Assembly: GCA_004154925.1 (NCBI GenBank)
Contig: QJNS01000081.1
Span: forward strand, 1 to 64,000
Length of the DNA stretch: 64,000 nucleotides
Direction: 5' to 3'
Source of the DNA: Monosporascus cannonballus
Lineage: Eukaryota; Ascomycota; Sordariomycetes; Xylariales
This document shows, in pieces, positions 1-10,101 of this stretch. Both the position numbers and the translations under genes were made by a program. The notes beneath the pieces were generated by a model. The model made no database searches. It was not told where the DNA came from and saw only the letters and a list, made by a program, of their open reading frames with translations. How positions within the stretch are numbered: position 1 is the stretch's first letter; each line of letters starts with the position of its first letter.

Positions 1-64
1 TGGAACAGGGAGAAAGGGTGTGTGATATGCCTGAGGGAAGGATTCGAGTAGGGGGTCTACCCAC

Positions 65-954
65 CGGGTGGTATCGAACCTCCAACCCCTTGATCCCGGC
101 CTCCTTGGCCGCCTTCTCGAGGTTCTCGGGCAGCAGCTGCCCCTGCTTGTAGAAGTTGTCGCCGGTGCCGACGTCGATGAGGGTGTGGAAATCGCCTTTC
201 CAGCTGTGGCACCGAAGACGGGTCAACATACTCCCGGCTGACGGGCTAAGGGGCGACAAGTTGGGGGGAAAACCAATAGTCAGTTTCATCGGACTCACCC
301 CTTAATCAGCTCCGTGGCATCGTGCTTCTTCCACTCCTCACGATCGTCGCCCAAGTACCCCGAAAAGGCCTTCTCGCCCCAGGGGCAGTTGCACGGGTTG
401 CAGATGGGCGCGAGCGCACTGACGCTGCGGTACAGCCCCGGGTGGCGCATGAACAGCGTGAGGGCGCCGTGGCCGCCCATGCTGTGGCCCGTGATGCCGA
501 CCCTGTCGAGGTCCAGCGCGCCGCCGAACTCGCTCTCCGCCAGCGCCCTGGGCAGCTCCTGCGTCACGTAGGTCTCCATGCGGTAGTTCCTGCTCCAGGG
601 CTCCCGGGCGGCGTCGACGTAGAAGCCGGCGCCGGTGCCGAAGTCCCAGCCGGCGTCCTCGCCCTCGATGTTGGCCCCCCGCGGGCTGGTGTCCGGGTAC
701 ACGACGGCGAGCCCCGCGCGCGACGCCGCCGCCGTGAAGTACCCCTTCTCGGCGCAGTTGTCGGGCGTGCAGGTCAGCCCCGAGAGGAAGATCAGCACGG
801 GGACCTTGGACTTCTGGTCGGGGCTGCCGTGCGCCGCCTTCGCCGGCAGGTACACGTACACGCTCATGGGCGTCTTCGTGGACGTCGACTCGTGCGTCAG
901 CTTCAGCAGCTTGCCGCCGAAGGTGGCGATGGTGGCCTTGGTCTCGAAGGGCAT
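65..954 (-). CDS. S-formylglutathione hydrolase (esterase D family), 3' end outside the window
   Basis: The enzyme hydrolyses S-formylglutathione to formate and glutathione, the last glutathione-dependent step of formaldehyde detoxification, normally in the cytosol. Exon 1 is 954-299 and exon 2 is 203-65. The 95-bp intron (298-204) has GTGAGT and CACAG ends and joins the frames (phase 2). Exon 1 shows the alpha/beta-hydrolase oxyanion region LSGLTCTPDN (residues 58-67) and the nucleophile elbow GHSMGG with Ser158. Exon 2 continues with the family segment LIDVGTGDNFY and ends at GLEVRYHP, where a GTGGGT donor (64-59) starts a second intron. The catalytic His (HDHSYY motif in the family) and about 20 C-terminal residues lie beyond the window. 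The start gives the expected N-terminus. The exon 2 end is the least certain point. Confidence 0.93.
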
Positions 955-991
955 CTTGTTTCTCGTATTAGTTTGCTGTCGTAGTCACGCC

Positions 992-1022
<31 letters not shown>

Positions 1023-1140
1023 TGTTGTTGTTGTTGTTGTAGCTGTAGTTGGGCCTCTCGTGCGGTAGTATGTTAGTTATTGTCGATGATACTGGACACG
1101 AGCGTTAGACACTTCAGAGAAACTTGAAGACAGGGGAAGG
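955..1140 (-). promoter_or_regulatory. Upstream/5' leader region of the S-formylglutathione hydrolase gene
   Basis: This stretch lies directly upstream of the hydrolase start codon and must hold its 5' UTR and proximal promoter. It is dominated by the trinucleotide repeat at 990-1045. No convincing TATA box is seen. Assignment is by position only. Confidence 0.4.
990..1045. repeat. Compound trinucleotide microsatellite (TAG)n(TTG)n
   Basis: About ten GTA/TAG units run directly into about six GTT units, then a degenerate tail. The tract begins roughly 40 bp upstream of the hydrolase start codon, so length changes would alter its leader or promoter rather than coding sequence. Confidence 0.9.
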
Positions 1141-1840
1141 AGGGTGCGGCCAGGTATATTAGGTATGACTGGACATCTTGCGTGTTTCGGAACTGGCGCA
1201 ACAAAAGTCGCATTGGATGCATCTGTTATCGAAATACTCCATCAACCCCTCCTTGCCGTCTCCATCGACGGCAGTTTTCCAGGCGGCGAAAGACGGCGAA
1301 TGGCTACTGCTTGGGCATTCTACTGGAGAGCTTCCCCGCCATTAGGGGGGTTCGCCATTAGGGTCGCAGGGCAAGATCGGTTGACGTAGATCACGTACAG
1401 ATAGCTGCCATTCAACCGTAATATACCCCACATTCCAGCAGCTTGTCACCATTGGCGTCGTTTGGCAGCTTGGCCATCCACCATCCACCTCGATATACTA
1501 TTAGTATAATAAGTCACTCGTTAGTGAAAAGAATTGATCCGCCGTGCGGCCTGGAATTGCAAATGTATTAATGTCTGTGGGATTCATAAAAGAACTGGAG
1601 TAAAGCCAAAGGGTATACGGGGATGCCTATTACCAAAATGTAACACTTAATAGTCAATACGTATCTTTCCTCGCCCGTCTTAACCCCCGTAACCTTTAAA
1701 CCCAATTCGCCATGAAACTCCCCAAGCTCGGCCAAGCCCGAATCCCGACCGACGCCCGAGTCCGGCTGAACCAAGCTTTCGGCCATTTGTCCACTCGGTC
1801 ACTCGTTCATCTTGACGTATATGACGTTATTCGATCCGCC
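1141..1840. other. Intergenic, no supported gene
   Basis: Open frames at 1144-1389 (plus) and 1568-1786 (minus) have no recognisable domain and no supporting splice structure. The region is moderately AT-rich compared with flanking genes. I see nothing functional beyond the 3' flank of the secreted-protein gene. Confidence 0.5.
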
Positions 1841-2478
1841 TCATGAAGCGGTCTCGTTAAGATGGCAGTCGAACGATCCGATTAGGTGCTGCCAGTTAAT
1901 GGCCGAGAGGTCCCACTTGCGCGGGTTATGGAAGTCCACGGCGCCGAAAGTGCAACCCGTGGGCGAGGTACAGATCTGCGAGCAGTTTCCGCTGCGCAAT
2001 TGTTTGGTGGGCGTTAGCCCCCCGTTTCTCCTTCGCCGCGCGGATAAAAGTGCATCCCGACAGGCAGGCGGCCGTCGGAATGGAAAAGAGCCTAGAGGAA
2101 AGGAACAACAGAACGGCAAGCAAAGAAGCGACTTACGCTCGCGGGAAACAGTAGAAGCCGTCGCCGTCCGGCGCGAATGTCGACGCGTTGCGCTGAAGCT
2201 TCGGCGGCAGGTTATGGCACTCCCCCAGTGCGTAGACCTCGTACGAGCACATTCCCGTGGCATTTGTGCCGTGGCAGATCAAGACCTTTAGGTAGCTCTA
2301 ATGTCAGCCGAGCTTCCTTGGGTGTGTCGAGGTGGGTAATATAGCTAGGGAAGAAGACAGGGTGAATAAGTCGAGTTGGACGTACACCACCGACTTCCCT
2401 CTTGGACAGCTTCTCTGCTGGCATGGCCGAGGACCATGCGGCGGCGACGAGGCCGGTGACAGCCGCGGAGGGCCGCAT
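1841..2478 (-). CDS. Small cysteine-rich secreted protein (effector-like), three exons
   Basis: Three exons encode about 130 residues: exon 1 2478-2386, exon 2 2285-2137, exon 3 1991-1841. Introns are 2385-2286 (GTACGT...AAAG, with CTGAC 14 nt before the acceptor) and 2136-1992 (GTAAGT...GCGCAG); all phases agree. The first 20 residues (MRPSAAVTGLVAAAWSSAMP) look like a secretion signal, followed by a KR site (SKREVGG). The mature part has eight cysteines in the blocks ICHG, MCSY, ECHN, FYCFP, NCSQ, ICTS, GCTF and FDCHL, and NAT, NAS, NCS and NET glycosylation sequons. The pattern (VLIC..., LPP, STFAPDG) resembles fungal small secreted proteins with a crystallin-like look, recalled rather than searched. 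Function is unknown. Exon 2 could instead start at 2297 (acceptor TTAG), adding four residues. Confidence 0.82.
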
Positions 2479-4011
2479 TATTGTGGAGACAAAGAGGCCC
2501 GTCGCGTGAGTACGAGGGGATGACGTTCCGGGGTGTATGTAAATATATGGTTGGCTACTAGTGAATATGTACCGGAAGACGTTGGAGACGACGAAGCACA
2601 AGTGAATATGTGGTTAGCAGCCGGCTATGGGAGGAGGGATATTTCATGGACTTGAAGAGGGAAGATACAGATATTTTGAAGGGAAACGAGGCAACTTGCA
2701 GGCAATCTACATAGGGGCCCGGCCCTTCCGGGAAGAGGCAGTTGCGATAAAAGATCCTCATAGTGCCTAGAGAAGCAGCATCGACCCCATTTCCTACCGC
2801 AAAAAGGACCAAGGCCTAACGCTTCGTGGCGTCCCCATTACGGCACCATGGCAGCAACGCTAAAAGCGTATATATGGGTCAGACACAGGAGCCAATCATA
2901 CTGTTCGATTGTTCCCATTACAGTTATGATTCGTATGCGTCCAAACTCCCGGAATTATTTGGAGCGCTTTGTCCCGGAGACAAACAGACCCTCGGATGGC
3001 TCGTTACTGCCGCTTCCAGGATAGGGAAGAAATCCCTGAGGTCCGTAAAATTTGAGGGCATCCGGGCAAGGTCTTACGACGTCATAACAACAAAGCCTTT
3101 CTAGAAGACAAACCGGCATCCTTTTGCCTTTACTGCGGAGTCGCCCGATATTGATCCAAATTGGGAACGAAAGTGGCAGTCAGCCTTCAAAGTAAGACAA
3201 TTTGGTTCGGCATGGCGTATTACTTACGTGGGTATTTTCACATTACCTACCTACCTAGCATTTGGGAAGAGCGAATGCCACGCGGGTTAAGTGACAAACG
3301 TGTAGCACGTTGAAAAAATAGCTTGGCGCACATCGTTCCTTAATCGTCCCATTTGACCCACGATATCGCCCGTAAACTCCCCATCCTGGCTTCCTTACTT
3401 GCATGGGCTTAGTTGAAACGACGTTGTGCTCCTGATACTTTCGTGGCATTGGCCTCCGTCGTCGAGCAGTAGACGTACGGTGCAGACTTTCGGCTTCGGC
3501 GCTGGGGGATCCAGACGTGCGCAAGGTCCTCCCAGAGTGATACTGTCTGAGATGTGTCATTATCTAGTGTTCTTGGGATGGTGGATTGTATGATCCCGTG
3601 GCAGATGCGCCTAGTGAAATTGCCGAGGCTGCAGCCAAACGTCATCAAGATCTAACAGTTTGCCCGAATGGGACTGTTTTGGGGGCTGGAAAGTCGGTCT
3701 ATGTAGGATACATCGGTCTCCCATATTAATATGCTGGATGATCCTGATTATGCTAAACAGGTAGCGGGGAATCCGCTTGAACAATTGACCTCCTATGCCG
3801 AATATACTATGGTCAATGTTGGTATATTCCTAGAAGCAACCACTGACGCCACGCTGATAAAGACATTCTAATTATTTCAACCCCCCTTACAAGGTTAATC
3901 GCCAGCTTCTGTCATGATAAAAGAGTCCCCGAGCAGAAAGCCGGTCATGGAGTCCGACTTGAACCAATGGGTCCGGGAAAGAATCCGGAAATGGATCCCT
4001 CGGCCGGTTTT
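2479..4011. other. Intergenic between secreted-protein gene and RPB6; weak gene-like traces only
   Basis: Open frames at 2826-3104 (plus) and 3255-3648 (minus) match no family I recognise. A frame at 3110-3192 (plus) reads HPFAFTAESPDIDPNWERKW and is followed by a GTAAGA donor-like site, so a gene relic is possible, but no start, acceptor or partner exon was found. The part next to 2478 should hold the promoter of the secreted-protein gene. Confidence 0.4.
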
Positions 4012-4623
4012 TTATTGAAGCAGTTCCTCGCAGGTCCAGTCCTCGTAACTGTGGTTCATGTTAGCAAACGCCGGTGACGGTAAAGGGAGTCCCAGCGGGC
4101 AGAGAGACATACTAGCCATCGGGCATATAACGGCGGATGATCAGGGGAATCTTCTTCTCCCGCAGCTCCTTGATGGCGATCTGGAGCGGGTCGGACTCGC
4201 CCTCGAGGTCGACGAGGACGGGGGCGTTCATGCTGATCTGCAGCGCGCGGGTGCCGAGGATGCGCGCCCTCTCGTACTTGGTCATGTAGGGCGTGGTGGA
4301 CCGCTCCTCGTTGGGGATCTTCTTGTCCTTGTGCGACTTGTCGGTGCCCTGGCCGCGGTTGGCCTGGGCGGACGGGTCGCCCGAGATGACCACGTTCTCT
4401 TCCTCTTCCGCGCCCCGCCTGTTGTACTCCTCCTCATCGGCTTCGGGGACTTCGGGCTCGAGTTCGTCGTCGAGAGGCTCCTCGTCATCGAACATGGGCT
4501 CCTCACTAGTGAATGTGTCAGGGTCGGTCAAAGCAAGAAGGGTGGCGGCGCGTCGATGACAGCGCGCCCCTGATCGGGGAACACTCACGCGCCCATGTCC
4601 CGGTCGTCGCCAAAGTCAGACAT
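4012..4623 (-). CDS. RPO26: DNA-directed RNA polymerases I, II and III common subunit RPB6 (RPABC2)
   Basis: RPB6 is a small subunit shared by nuclear RNA polymerases I, II and III; it clamps the largest subunit and stabilises the core. Exons 4623-4589, 4505-4113 and 4048-4012 encode 154 residues. Introns are 83 bp (4588-4506, GTGAGT...CACTAG) and 64 bp (4112-4049, GTATGT...CCACAG); phases agree. The product starts [20 protein letters not shown], has the acidic N-terminal half typical of fungal RPB6, then the conserved core [40 protein letters not shown] and [12 protein letters not shown]. It ends [12 protein letters not shown], as the family requires. Without the last splice the protein would stop early after PDG. 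The two-codon-plus-fraction first exon pattern (12 residues) is usual for such genes. Confidence 0.96.
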
Positions 4624-4751
4624 GTTGATTGATGAAATATAAGATGTCGAGCGACTCGAAAGGCCTAGCGCGATTTGCCTAGAGGGGTGCGTGCAGATGC
4701 GGCGGTGACAAACTTAACAGTCGGAGAAGAATGCGCTTGAGCTGCAAAATT

Positions 4752-4769
4752 TCGCTTTTCCAAAAGCGA
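4752..4769. repeat. Perfect 8-bp inverted repeat (TCGCTTTT/AAAAGCGA)
   Basis: Two 8-bp arms with a 2-bp spacer lie about 130 bp upstream of the RPB6 start. A promoter element is possible; nothing else supports it. Confidence 0.45.
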
Positions 4770-4832
4770 GGCTGAAAGAATTTCTTGAGAACTTCCCGGG
4801 GTCGATGCACGCGGCTAAGGATGTGGCTAGCG

Positions 4833-4873
4833 GTGCCACTAGTAGTGCAACTAGGAGTGCCACTATAAGTGCC
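4833..4873. repeat. Short tandem repeat, 12-bp unit, about 3.4 copies
   Basis: Successive units GTGCCACTAGTA, GTGCAACTAGGA and GTGCCACTATAA, plus a partial GTGCC. The invariant part is GTGC-ACTA. It lies upstream of RPB6. Confidence 0.75.
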
Positions 4874-5532
4874 CCCTCGACATGGCTATGTGGCTGGGCT
4901 CTGGCATGATTGGTGCATCATTTTAAGTTGCTACTCTGGGCGTCAGGCCGAATATTAATATCCATTGCGAGGTATCCTCGAGTGGCGGTTTAGGGCCTCG
5001 TTTACTGGATATCTGATTCATTCCCTCTAGAGGCATAACTATGGCAGGTTAAAGCTGTTGGCGAATAATGCCTGTTTTCGATATTAAACATACCTAGTAC
5101 CCCTCATACGTCTCATACGTTGTACCGGTCTTGATGATGGACCCACATCTGAACGTGCCATAGCAGCCATATATTTACTTGTTCATGATAGTTGACTCAT
5201 GAACTTCTATCTTGTAATTCTTTGCCAAAATTAATCATATGTGAATTTCGGCCCCCTAAAATCTAGTTGGACAGTCTCTCCTGTGCAATCTCCTGGAAGC
5301 CACGAGAGTTACAGTCAGCCAGCTGTACTTCGTGCCTGCCGCTACGAACCCCACAAAGCAAAAAGCTCCGGGGCTTGGCGCACTTATGAGTCCAGAGATT
5401 CTCCACCAAAATTTTCTTATCACTTTATCTGCTTTTCCTAACGCCAGCCAACTAACTGGGAATTGGTTTTCCACATCATTGACACTTCTGCACAAATGCA
5501 AATGCGTACTACGAGCGAATTGGAATTCCACC

Positions 5533-7234
5533 ATGAAGAGAAAGGCAGGAGACGAAGCAGACGTCTCCGGTCGATCTAAAAGGAGCCGGATTGGAGAGGC
5601 TGCTCTTATGAGCCTGGCACCTGGTAGGTAAAATTGCATCGAAACTTGGGAAATGCCCGGCTACTAATGTCATTGTTTCTCTAGAAGATCCTGACTATGA
5701 ACTTGAGGCCGACGATAGCCTCTCCGAGAGAGCATCTCAACTATCTCAATCTGCCGATACTCTCGCATCGACTCAGCCGGCAAGCACACCACTGACTCCA
5801 CTATCACCCGCACGTAAATTTCCTAGTGACCTAAAGACAATTAAGTGCCCATATCCAGGATGCGACAAGGCATATAACCGCCCCGCTCGGCTCGCTGCCC
5901 ATATGAGATCACATGCCAACGATCGACCCTACAAGTGTACATATCCCGACTGTGACAAGGCGTATATTGAGGAGAAGCATCTCAAACAACACATCAAAGG
6001 TTCTCACACGGCCGAGAGGAACTATACTTGCGCTGTAACTGGTTGTGGCAAGAGCTTCCTCACTGCTACCCGTCTCCGCCGGCATCAGGCTGTTCACGAG
6101 GGCCAGGAACGTTTTAGATGTCGAGACTTCCCGCCCTGCAATCAGAGCTTCCGCAAGCACCAGACTCTTCAGCGTCATATCCGCTCTGAGCACCTCCAGG
6201 TTGCCGCATACCTCTGCACGCACAGCGACCCAGAAACCGGGGTCGCATGTGGCGCCGGGTTCGACAGTGCCGCGGCGTTAAGACGACACGAAGAACGAGA
6301 GCACGGGGAACTACGCTTCTGGTGTGATGAATGCACCAAACAAAAGGACGAGCATGGGAACCCGAAAAGAACAGGGTTCCCGACAGCGTGGCTCCTCCAA
6401 AGTCACATAAAGCAGGTCCATGCCAACTGCATGTTTTGCGGTTTACCATGTAATGGGAGGGCCGACCTCGACAGGCATATCGAGGAGCATCATTCGAAAC
6501 AGAGCCTAGAACAACGCAAGAATGTTCCATGTACCTGGCCGGGATGCGATAAGATGTTTACGAAGAAGTCTAACCTAAATACTCATATACGCATCGCCCA
6601 TGAGGGCGTACGCTTTGTCTGCGGGGCTGTCGACTTAAGCGGCACTGATGACCTAGGTTCATGGCCCCAGTCGGAAGGTTGTGGGGAGGGGTTCGGCACC
6701 AAGGCGGCTCTCGAGAATCATGTTCGTTACGTTCATTTGAAGTATGAACGACCACAGTCGAACAACACAACGTCTCAGTCAGAGCTGCCAGATGTCTTAA
6801 CACTCCTCGAGCGATTAGCCGGGGCCGAGGAGAAATCGAGACGCACGGTCCCTTGCACCATTTCCGGCTGCACCTTGAAGTTTGTTAACGCCAGCGAACT
6901 GGATGCACATATGCGGAGCCAGCACAGCGTCGAGCAGGCGCTCATTACGAACCTCGGAGAAGAGCCGATGTCATCCAGCACGACCCTCGGATCATATCCC
7001 GAGCACCAGCAGGGGTTCGGTGAGGGGGTGCAACAAATTCTCAACTGGAACGAGAGGGAGATGCAAGCTGGTGAACACGCCGGTGCAGATGAAGTGTTCT
7101 GGTACGGCGCGGATACGGGACCTTCGCAGACGCCCCTCGAAGAGGAATGGCATCGAGATGAAGCCGAAATGAGGCAGCTCATTGGGATCGATGCCGACGC
7201 ATTGGAAGGCTTGATTGACCCTGCGCTGCACTGA
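5533..7234 (+). CDS. TFIIIA-like C2H2 zinc-finger transcription factor
   Basis: Probable transcription factor IIIA, which binds the internal control region of 5S rRNA genes and recruits TFIIIC/RNA polymerase III. Exon 1 is 5533-5623 and exon 2 is 5685-7234. The 61-bp intron has GTAGGT, a CTACTAAT branch sequence and TTTCTCTAG; the product is 546 residues. A basic N-terminus (MKRKAGDE...RSKRSR, nuclear-localisation type) and a Ser/Thr/Pro-rich linker precede about ten fingers from residue 84 to 444. The first is CPYPGCDKAYNRPARLAAH. Finger 4 is non-canonical (CRDFPPC), finger 6 has a stretched Cys-His linker, and finger 7 is CMFCGLPC. The TGEKP-like linkers RPYKCTYP and RNYTC, the CxxxxC spacing and the C-terminal acidic tail fit fungal TFIIIA. 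Finger number and order match the family better than a generic C2H2 regulator, but the paralogue level is inferred. Confidence 0.88.
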
Positions 7235-7734
7235 ATAAGTCGTCATGATGATGATGATCTGTACTATAACCACGACGGCTTTGATGATACCCTTTGCTTG
7301 AGAGACGTGCGAGGAAATTAGATTAGATAGAGCGGCCGCGTCTCGTTTCGAGATGAGTGCCATCGCAGGTAGCCGCAAATGGACCTTTTCTAGACGCAGA
7401 CGCTGCGTAGATTCCCTACAAATATCCCCTACCGTTGATCTTGAAATGCTAACTTAGATAGGGACCACCTGGAGATCAAAGTTGATCCCTTTGCGCATTA
7501 GGTGGAGCGATTCTCACATTGTGACTGGGGTAAACGTACAGACATAGCTAATGGAGACGGAGGTATCGGTCCGATGATGGTGGGGAGCAGTCGAACGGCC
7601 TCCATTTCATTCCATCTACCTAATGACCCCATTCAGATATAGAACGACGTAGCTCTGTTGCTCTCGTGCACAGGTAGTCGAGTTTTCAGAAAACAATCCA
7701 GTCTTTTGCCAAGTACCTTACGTACATAGATGTT
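7235..7734. other. Intergenic: TFIIIA-like 3' flank and UPF0303 gene upstream region
   Basis: Two tandem plus-strand genes are separated by 0.5 kb. A short ATG repeat follows the TFIIIA-like stop (about 7242-7256). No other structure is seen. Confidence 0.5.
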
Positions 7735-8411
7735 ATGTCTTCCACCAAAGCACTAACGCGCCGAGATCCCGGTCCCGGAGTCGGCCTCCGCAAGGCCCTA
7801 GCAGCCCAGGAACAGCAGCCCCAGACGCCGGCGCCGATTCCGAGACCGCCCGAGAATGTGAGGACGCTAGCTAACCCCACCCCGCCGGCGTAGCTACTCA
7901 GATGAGCGCTGCGCTGACCGTGGAGAAATAGGTCGAGGAGATCAAGGACGGCTGGGACTCGGTCGTCCTGGACTCCTTCACGGCCGACGACGCCTGGGAG
8001 CTCGGCCACCTGCTCTACGCCCGGCTACTACTGTTCGCCACTACACAGAACAAGCCGACGCTGATCTCCATCGCGCTGGCCAACCGCGAACAGATCGTCT
8101 TTGAGGCGGCCGTGGGCGCCGGCACGCTGCCCGACAACGCCTTCTGGGTGCGGCGCAAGCGCAACACCGTGCTCCGCTTCGGGTGCAGCAGCTGGCTCAT
8201 GGGGCGCAAGTTCGGCGGCGACGAGCAGCTCTTCGCACGGAAGTTCGGCCTCGGCCCCGACCAGGCGGGCGATCACGCCATCCACGGCGGCGCCGTGCCC
8301 GTCCGCGTCCGCGGCGTCGAGGGCGTCGTCGCTGTCGTTGTCGTATCGGGCCTCAAGCAGGATGAGGACCATGGGGTTATCTTTGATGTTATTAGGGAAA
8401 ATTGGGAGTGA
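7735..8411 (+). CDS. UPF0303 / heme-degrading-domain (DUF336) family protein
   Basis: A protein of about 200 residues in two exons, 7735-7857 and 7932-8411. The 74-bp intron (7858-7931) has GTGAGG, a GCTAAC branch sequence and an AAATAG acceptor, and restores the frame (PPEN then VEEIKDGW). The C-terminal 160 residues carry the family signatures: ADDAWELGHLL, ISIALANREQIVFEAAVGAG, and the hallmark PDNAFWVRRKRNTVLRFGCSS. They end with DHAIHGGAVPVRV, VEGVVAVVVVSGLKQDEDH and VIFDVIRENWE. Relatives include yeast YBR137W, linked to tail-anchored-protein and GET-factor assays; a true enzymatic role is unproven. The first exon encodes a low-complexity Pro/Gln-rich extension (AAQEQQPQTPAPIPRPPEN). 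An apparent in-frame stop before VEEIKDG is inside the intron. Confidence 0.85.
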
Positions 8412-8706
8412 ACTTGGCGGCGTAACTAGAATAAAGGATATGATAATCACAATGCAGATTGCATCAAAACCGGTCAAGGGGCAGTCGGTTTCGTGGCCTT
8501 TCTCATACACAACTCATCTTACCATTGCTTGGCAGCGGCGGAAACCATTGACTGTTGTGCTAGGCATATTATTATTAAGATTCCCCGGGGCGAGGGGGGG
8601 GGAGGGGGCAAGGTTTAAAGAAGGCAGATTGAACAGAGGGCGACACCATAGATGGTTGAATAAGCAGCCCAGTGAATGAGTGATCTATAACTATATAAAA
8701 CCGTCG
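8412..8706. terminator. Convergent 3' region of UPF0303 (plus) and RTA1-like (minus) genes
   Basis: The two genes converge here, so both transcripts end in this 0.3 kb. A G-rich run (about 8585-8608) stands out. Open frames in this interval are overhangs of the flanking genes. Confidence 0.45.
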
Positions 8707-10101
8707 TTACGGTGCTTCTACGAGTACCTGATGCACCGGATTGTAGGGATAGTTCTCCCTGAGGTCTCCCATAAACACCTCGACCTTCTCAGGGGACTGA
8801 GGGGGCTCCCTCCACCCCATCCTTCTTCTTACGAGTGCCACACACGTGCCGAAAAATCCGGGCATACCTACATCTCGGTCGACAAACACTAGCCCGGGAT
8901 GGAAGATGTTGAATGCAAGGATCGCCAGAACCATCGGCGCCGCCTCGAGAGCGTAGAAGTAGCCCTCCTTCGTCGATACGGGATTATCGACCGCGTTAGA
9001 TAGCGACGAGAATTCGATGAACCGGTAAACAATGCGGAGCTAGGAGAAAGCACGGTTTGTCAGCTTTGGAATATCCCAGCCATTCCGCGAGGGGGGATAC
9101 TAACGATCACGCAAGCCAGCGAAGCATAAATGGCTATCAGCAAGGATAGCCAACTCGACCTCCATGTTGCGGAGAATGAACCACCACCTTGGGCTGTCAA
9201 CCGGTGCGGGTCGAAATGGAACTTGAGTGCGAATGCGATGAACACGACGATCAATGCTAACTGCAAGCCCATACCCGCCATGTATACATGCATTCCGTGC
9301 GCTCGTTCCTCAGGCACGGCCAACGGACTCCCCATGCTGGCGCCCACGAGCTGAACGATGGAGGCCGCGATGTGAAGGAGCATGAAGCCTGCTCCGAGCG
9401 TGAAGGCGGGTATGGAGAGGACCTCGCGCGATGGCGCGAAATAATGGACCATCCGTTTAAACAGCATGTATACGAACGCGTTAACCCCTATATACGTCAA
9501 TGGACTGTTAGTTTACCTGCGTTTCGCTACCGCTGAGTTCGGTTTCGAGGGCACCCACATAATGGGGACACGAGAATAAACACCTTATATACGGTGTAGA
9601 CACCAGCGATGTTTTGGTGGCGGGTGCTGACAGTGCGGAATATGTAGGCTACGGCCTCCCAGAGACTTGCCATGATGATGGCCCAGCAGAATCTCTGAAT
9701 ACTCGGTCAGTTACAGCGCCCTCCACTCTAGTCGGCTCCTCGTCGTCTCAACTCACCTTCTTATACATCGCCGCTTGATATACGTGCGCCACGGTTAAAA
9801 GCGCGAAAAGAAGGAGGAAGGTCAATGAACCGCTGAAGCTCGGGTAGTAGTCCCATATCGCATGGCAGGTCCCCGGCGGCAGATACCCGTTGGCGTCCGG
9901 CTCGATGGTCTGGATGCACGTTGGTAAGACCATGGTGATGGTCTTGTCCGGCACCGTTACATGCTCGTTGGTGACGCCGGGGACGGTGACATACTGCGAG
10001 GTGAGGAAGTATAGAGGGGAAGTCGTCGGTGCATTGGTAACTGTGCTCGAGGCTTGTCTTATTGCGTGCTGCAGGGTTGTGGTAGGAGTTGGGAACACCA
10101 T
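8707..10101 (-). CDS. RTA1-like seven-helix membrane protein (lipid-translocating exporter family)
   Basis: Members of the fungal RTA1/RTM1/RSB1 family are plasma- or ER-membrane proteins tied to lipid, sterol or toxicant resistance. Four exons (10101-9757, 9694-9559, 9487-9105, 9039-8707) encode about 398 residues. Introns are 62, 71 and 65 bp, all GT-AG; the second has an ACTAAC branch site. Family blocks appear in order: PSFSGSLTFLLLFALLTVAHVYQA, then FCWAIIMASLWEAVAYIFR, VFILVSPLWVNAF (the W is created by the splice), then FVYMLFKRMVHYF. They continue with HIAASIVQLVGASMG, HVYMAGMGLQLALIVVFIAFA, LRIVYRFIEF and GYFYALEAAPMVLAILAFNIFHPG. An N-terminal Thr/Ser-rich ectodomain (residues 1-75) with cysteines precedes helix 1, and a charged tail follows helix 7. 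The start at 10101 is preferred because a TATA-like ATATATA lies at about 10234 on this strand. Substrate is not predictable. Confidence 0.88.

Larger units (their letters stand above)
4624..5532. promoter_or_regulatory. Shared upstream region of divergent RPB6 (minus) and TFIIIA-like (plus) genes
   Basis: The two transcription-machinery genes face away from each other across about 0.9 kb, so this interval holds both promoters. It contains a perfect 8-bp inverted repeat, TCGCTTTT-cc-AAAAGCGA (4752-4769), and three 12-bp tandem units (4833-4873). No TATA box could be assigned with confidence. Open frames at 5241-5441 and 5256-5639 look spurious. Confidence 0.5.

Noticed and set aside
314..997. 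Three plus-strand open frames over the S-formylglutathione hydrolase gene
   Set aside because: Shadows of the GC-rich minus-strand coding exon; no domain content.
1568..1786. 72-codon minus-strand frame
   Set aside because: No domain, no splice partner, poor start context, and atypical content.
4058..4573. Long plus-strand open frame over RPB6
   Set aside because: Antisense shadow of the RPB6 exon; Leu/Val-rich composition typical of reverse reading of an acidic protein.
6114..6530. Minus-strand frames across the TFIIIA-like gene
   Set aside because: Fully inside a strong plus-strand gene with verified splice and finger structure.
8028..8510. 160-codon minus-strand frame over the UPF0303 gene
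   Set aside because: Shadow; the plus strand holds the recognised family motifs.
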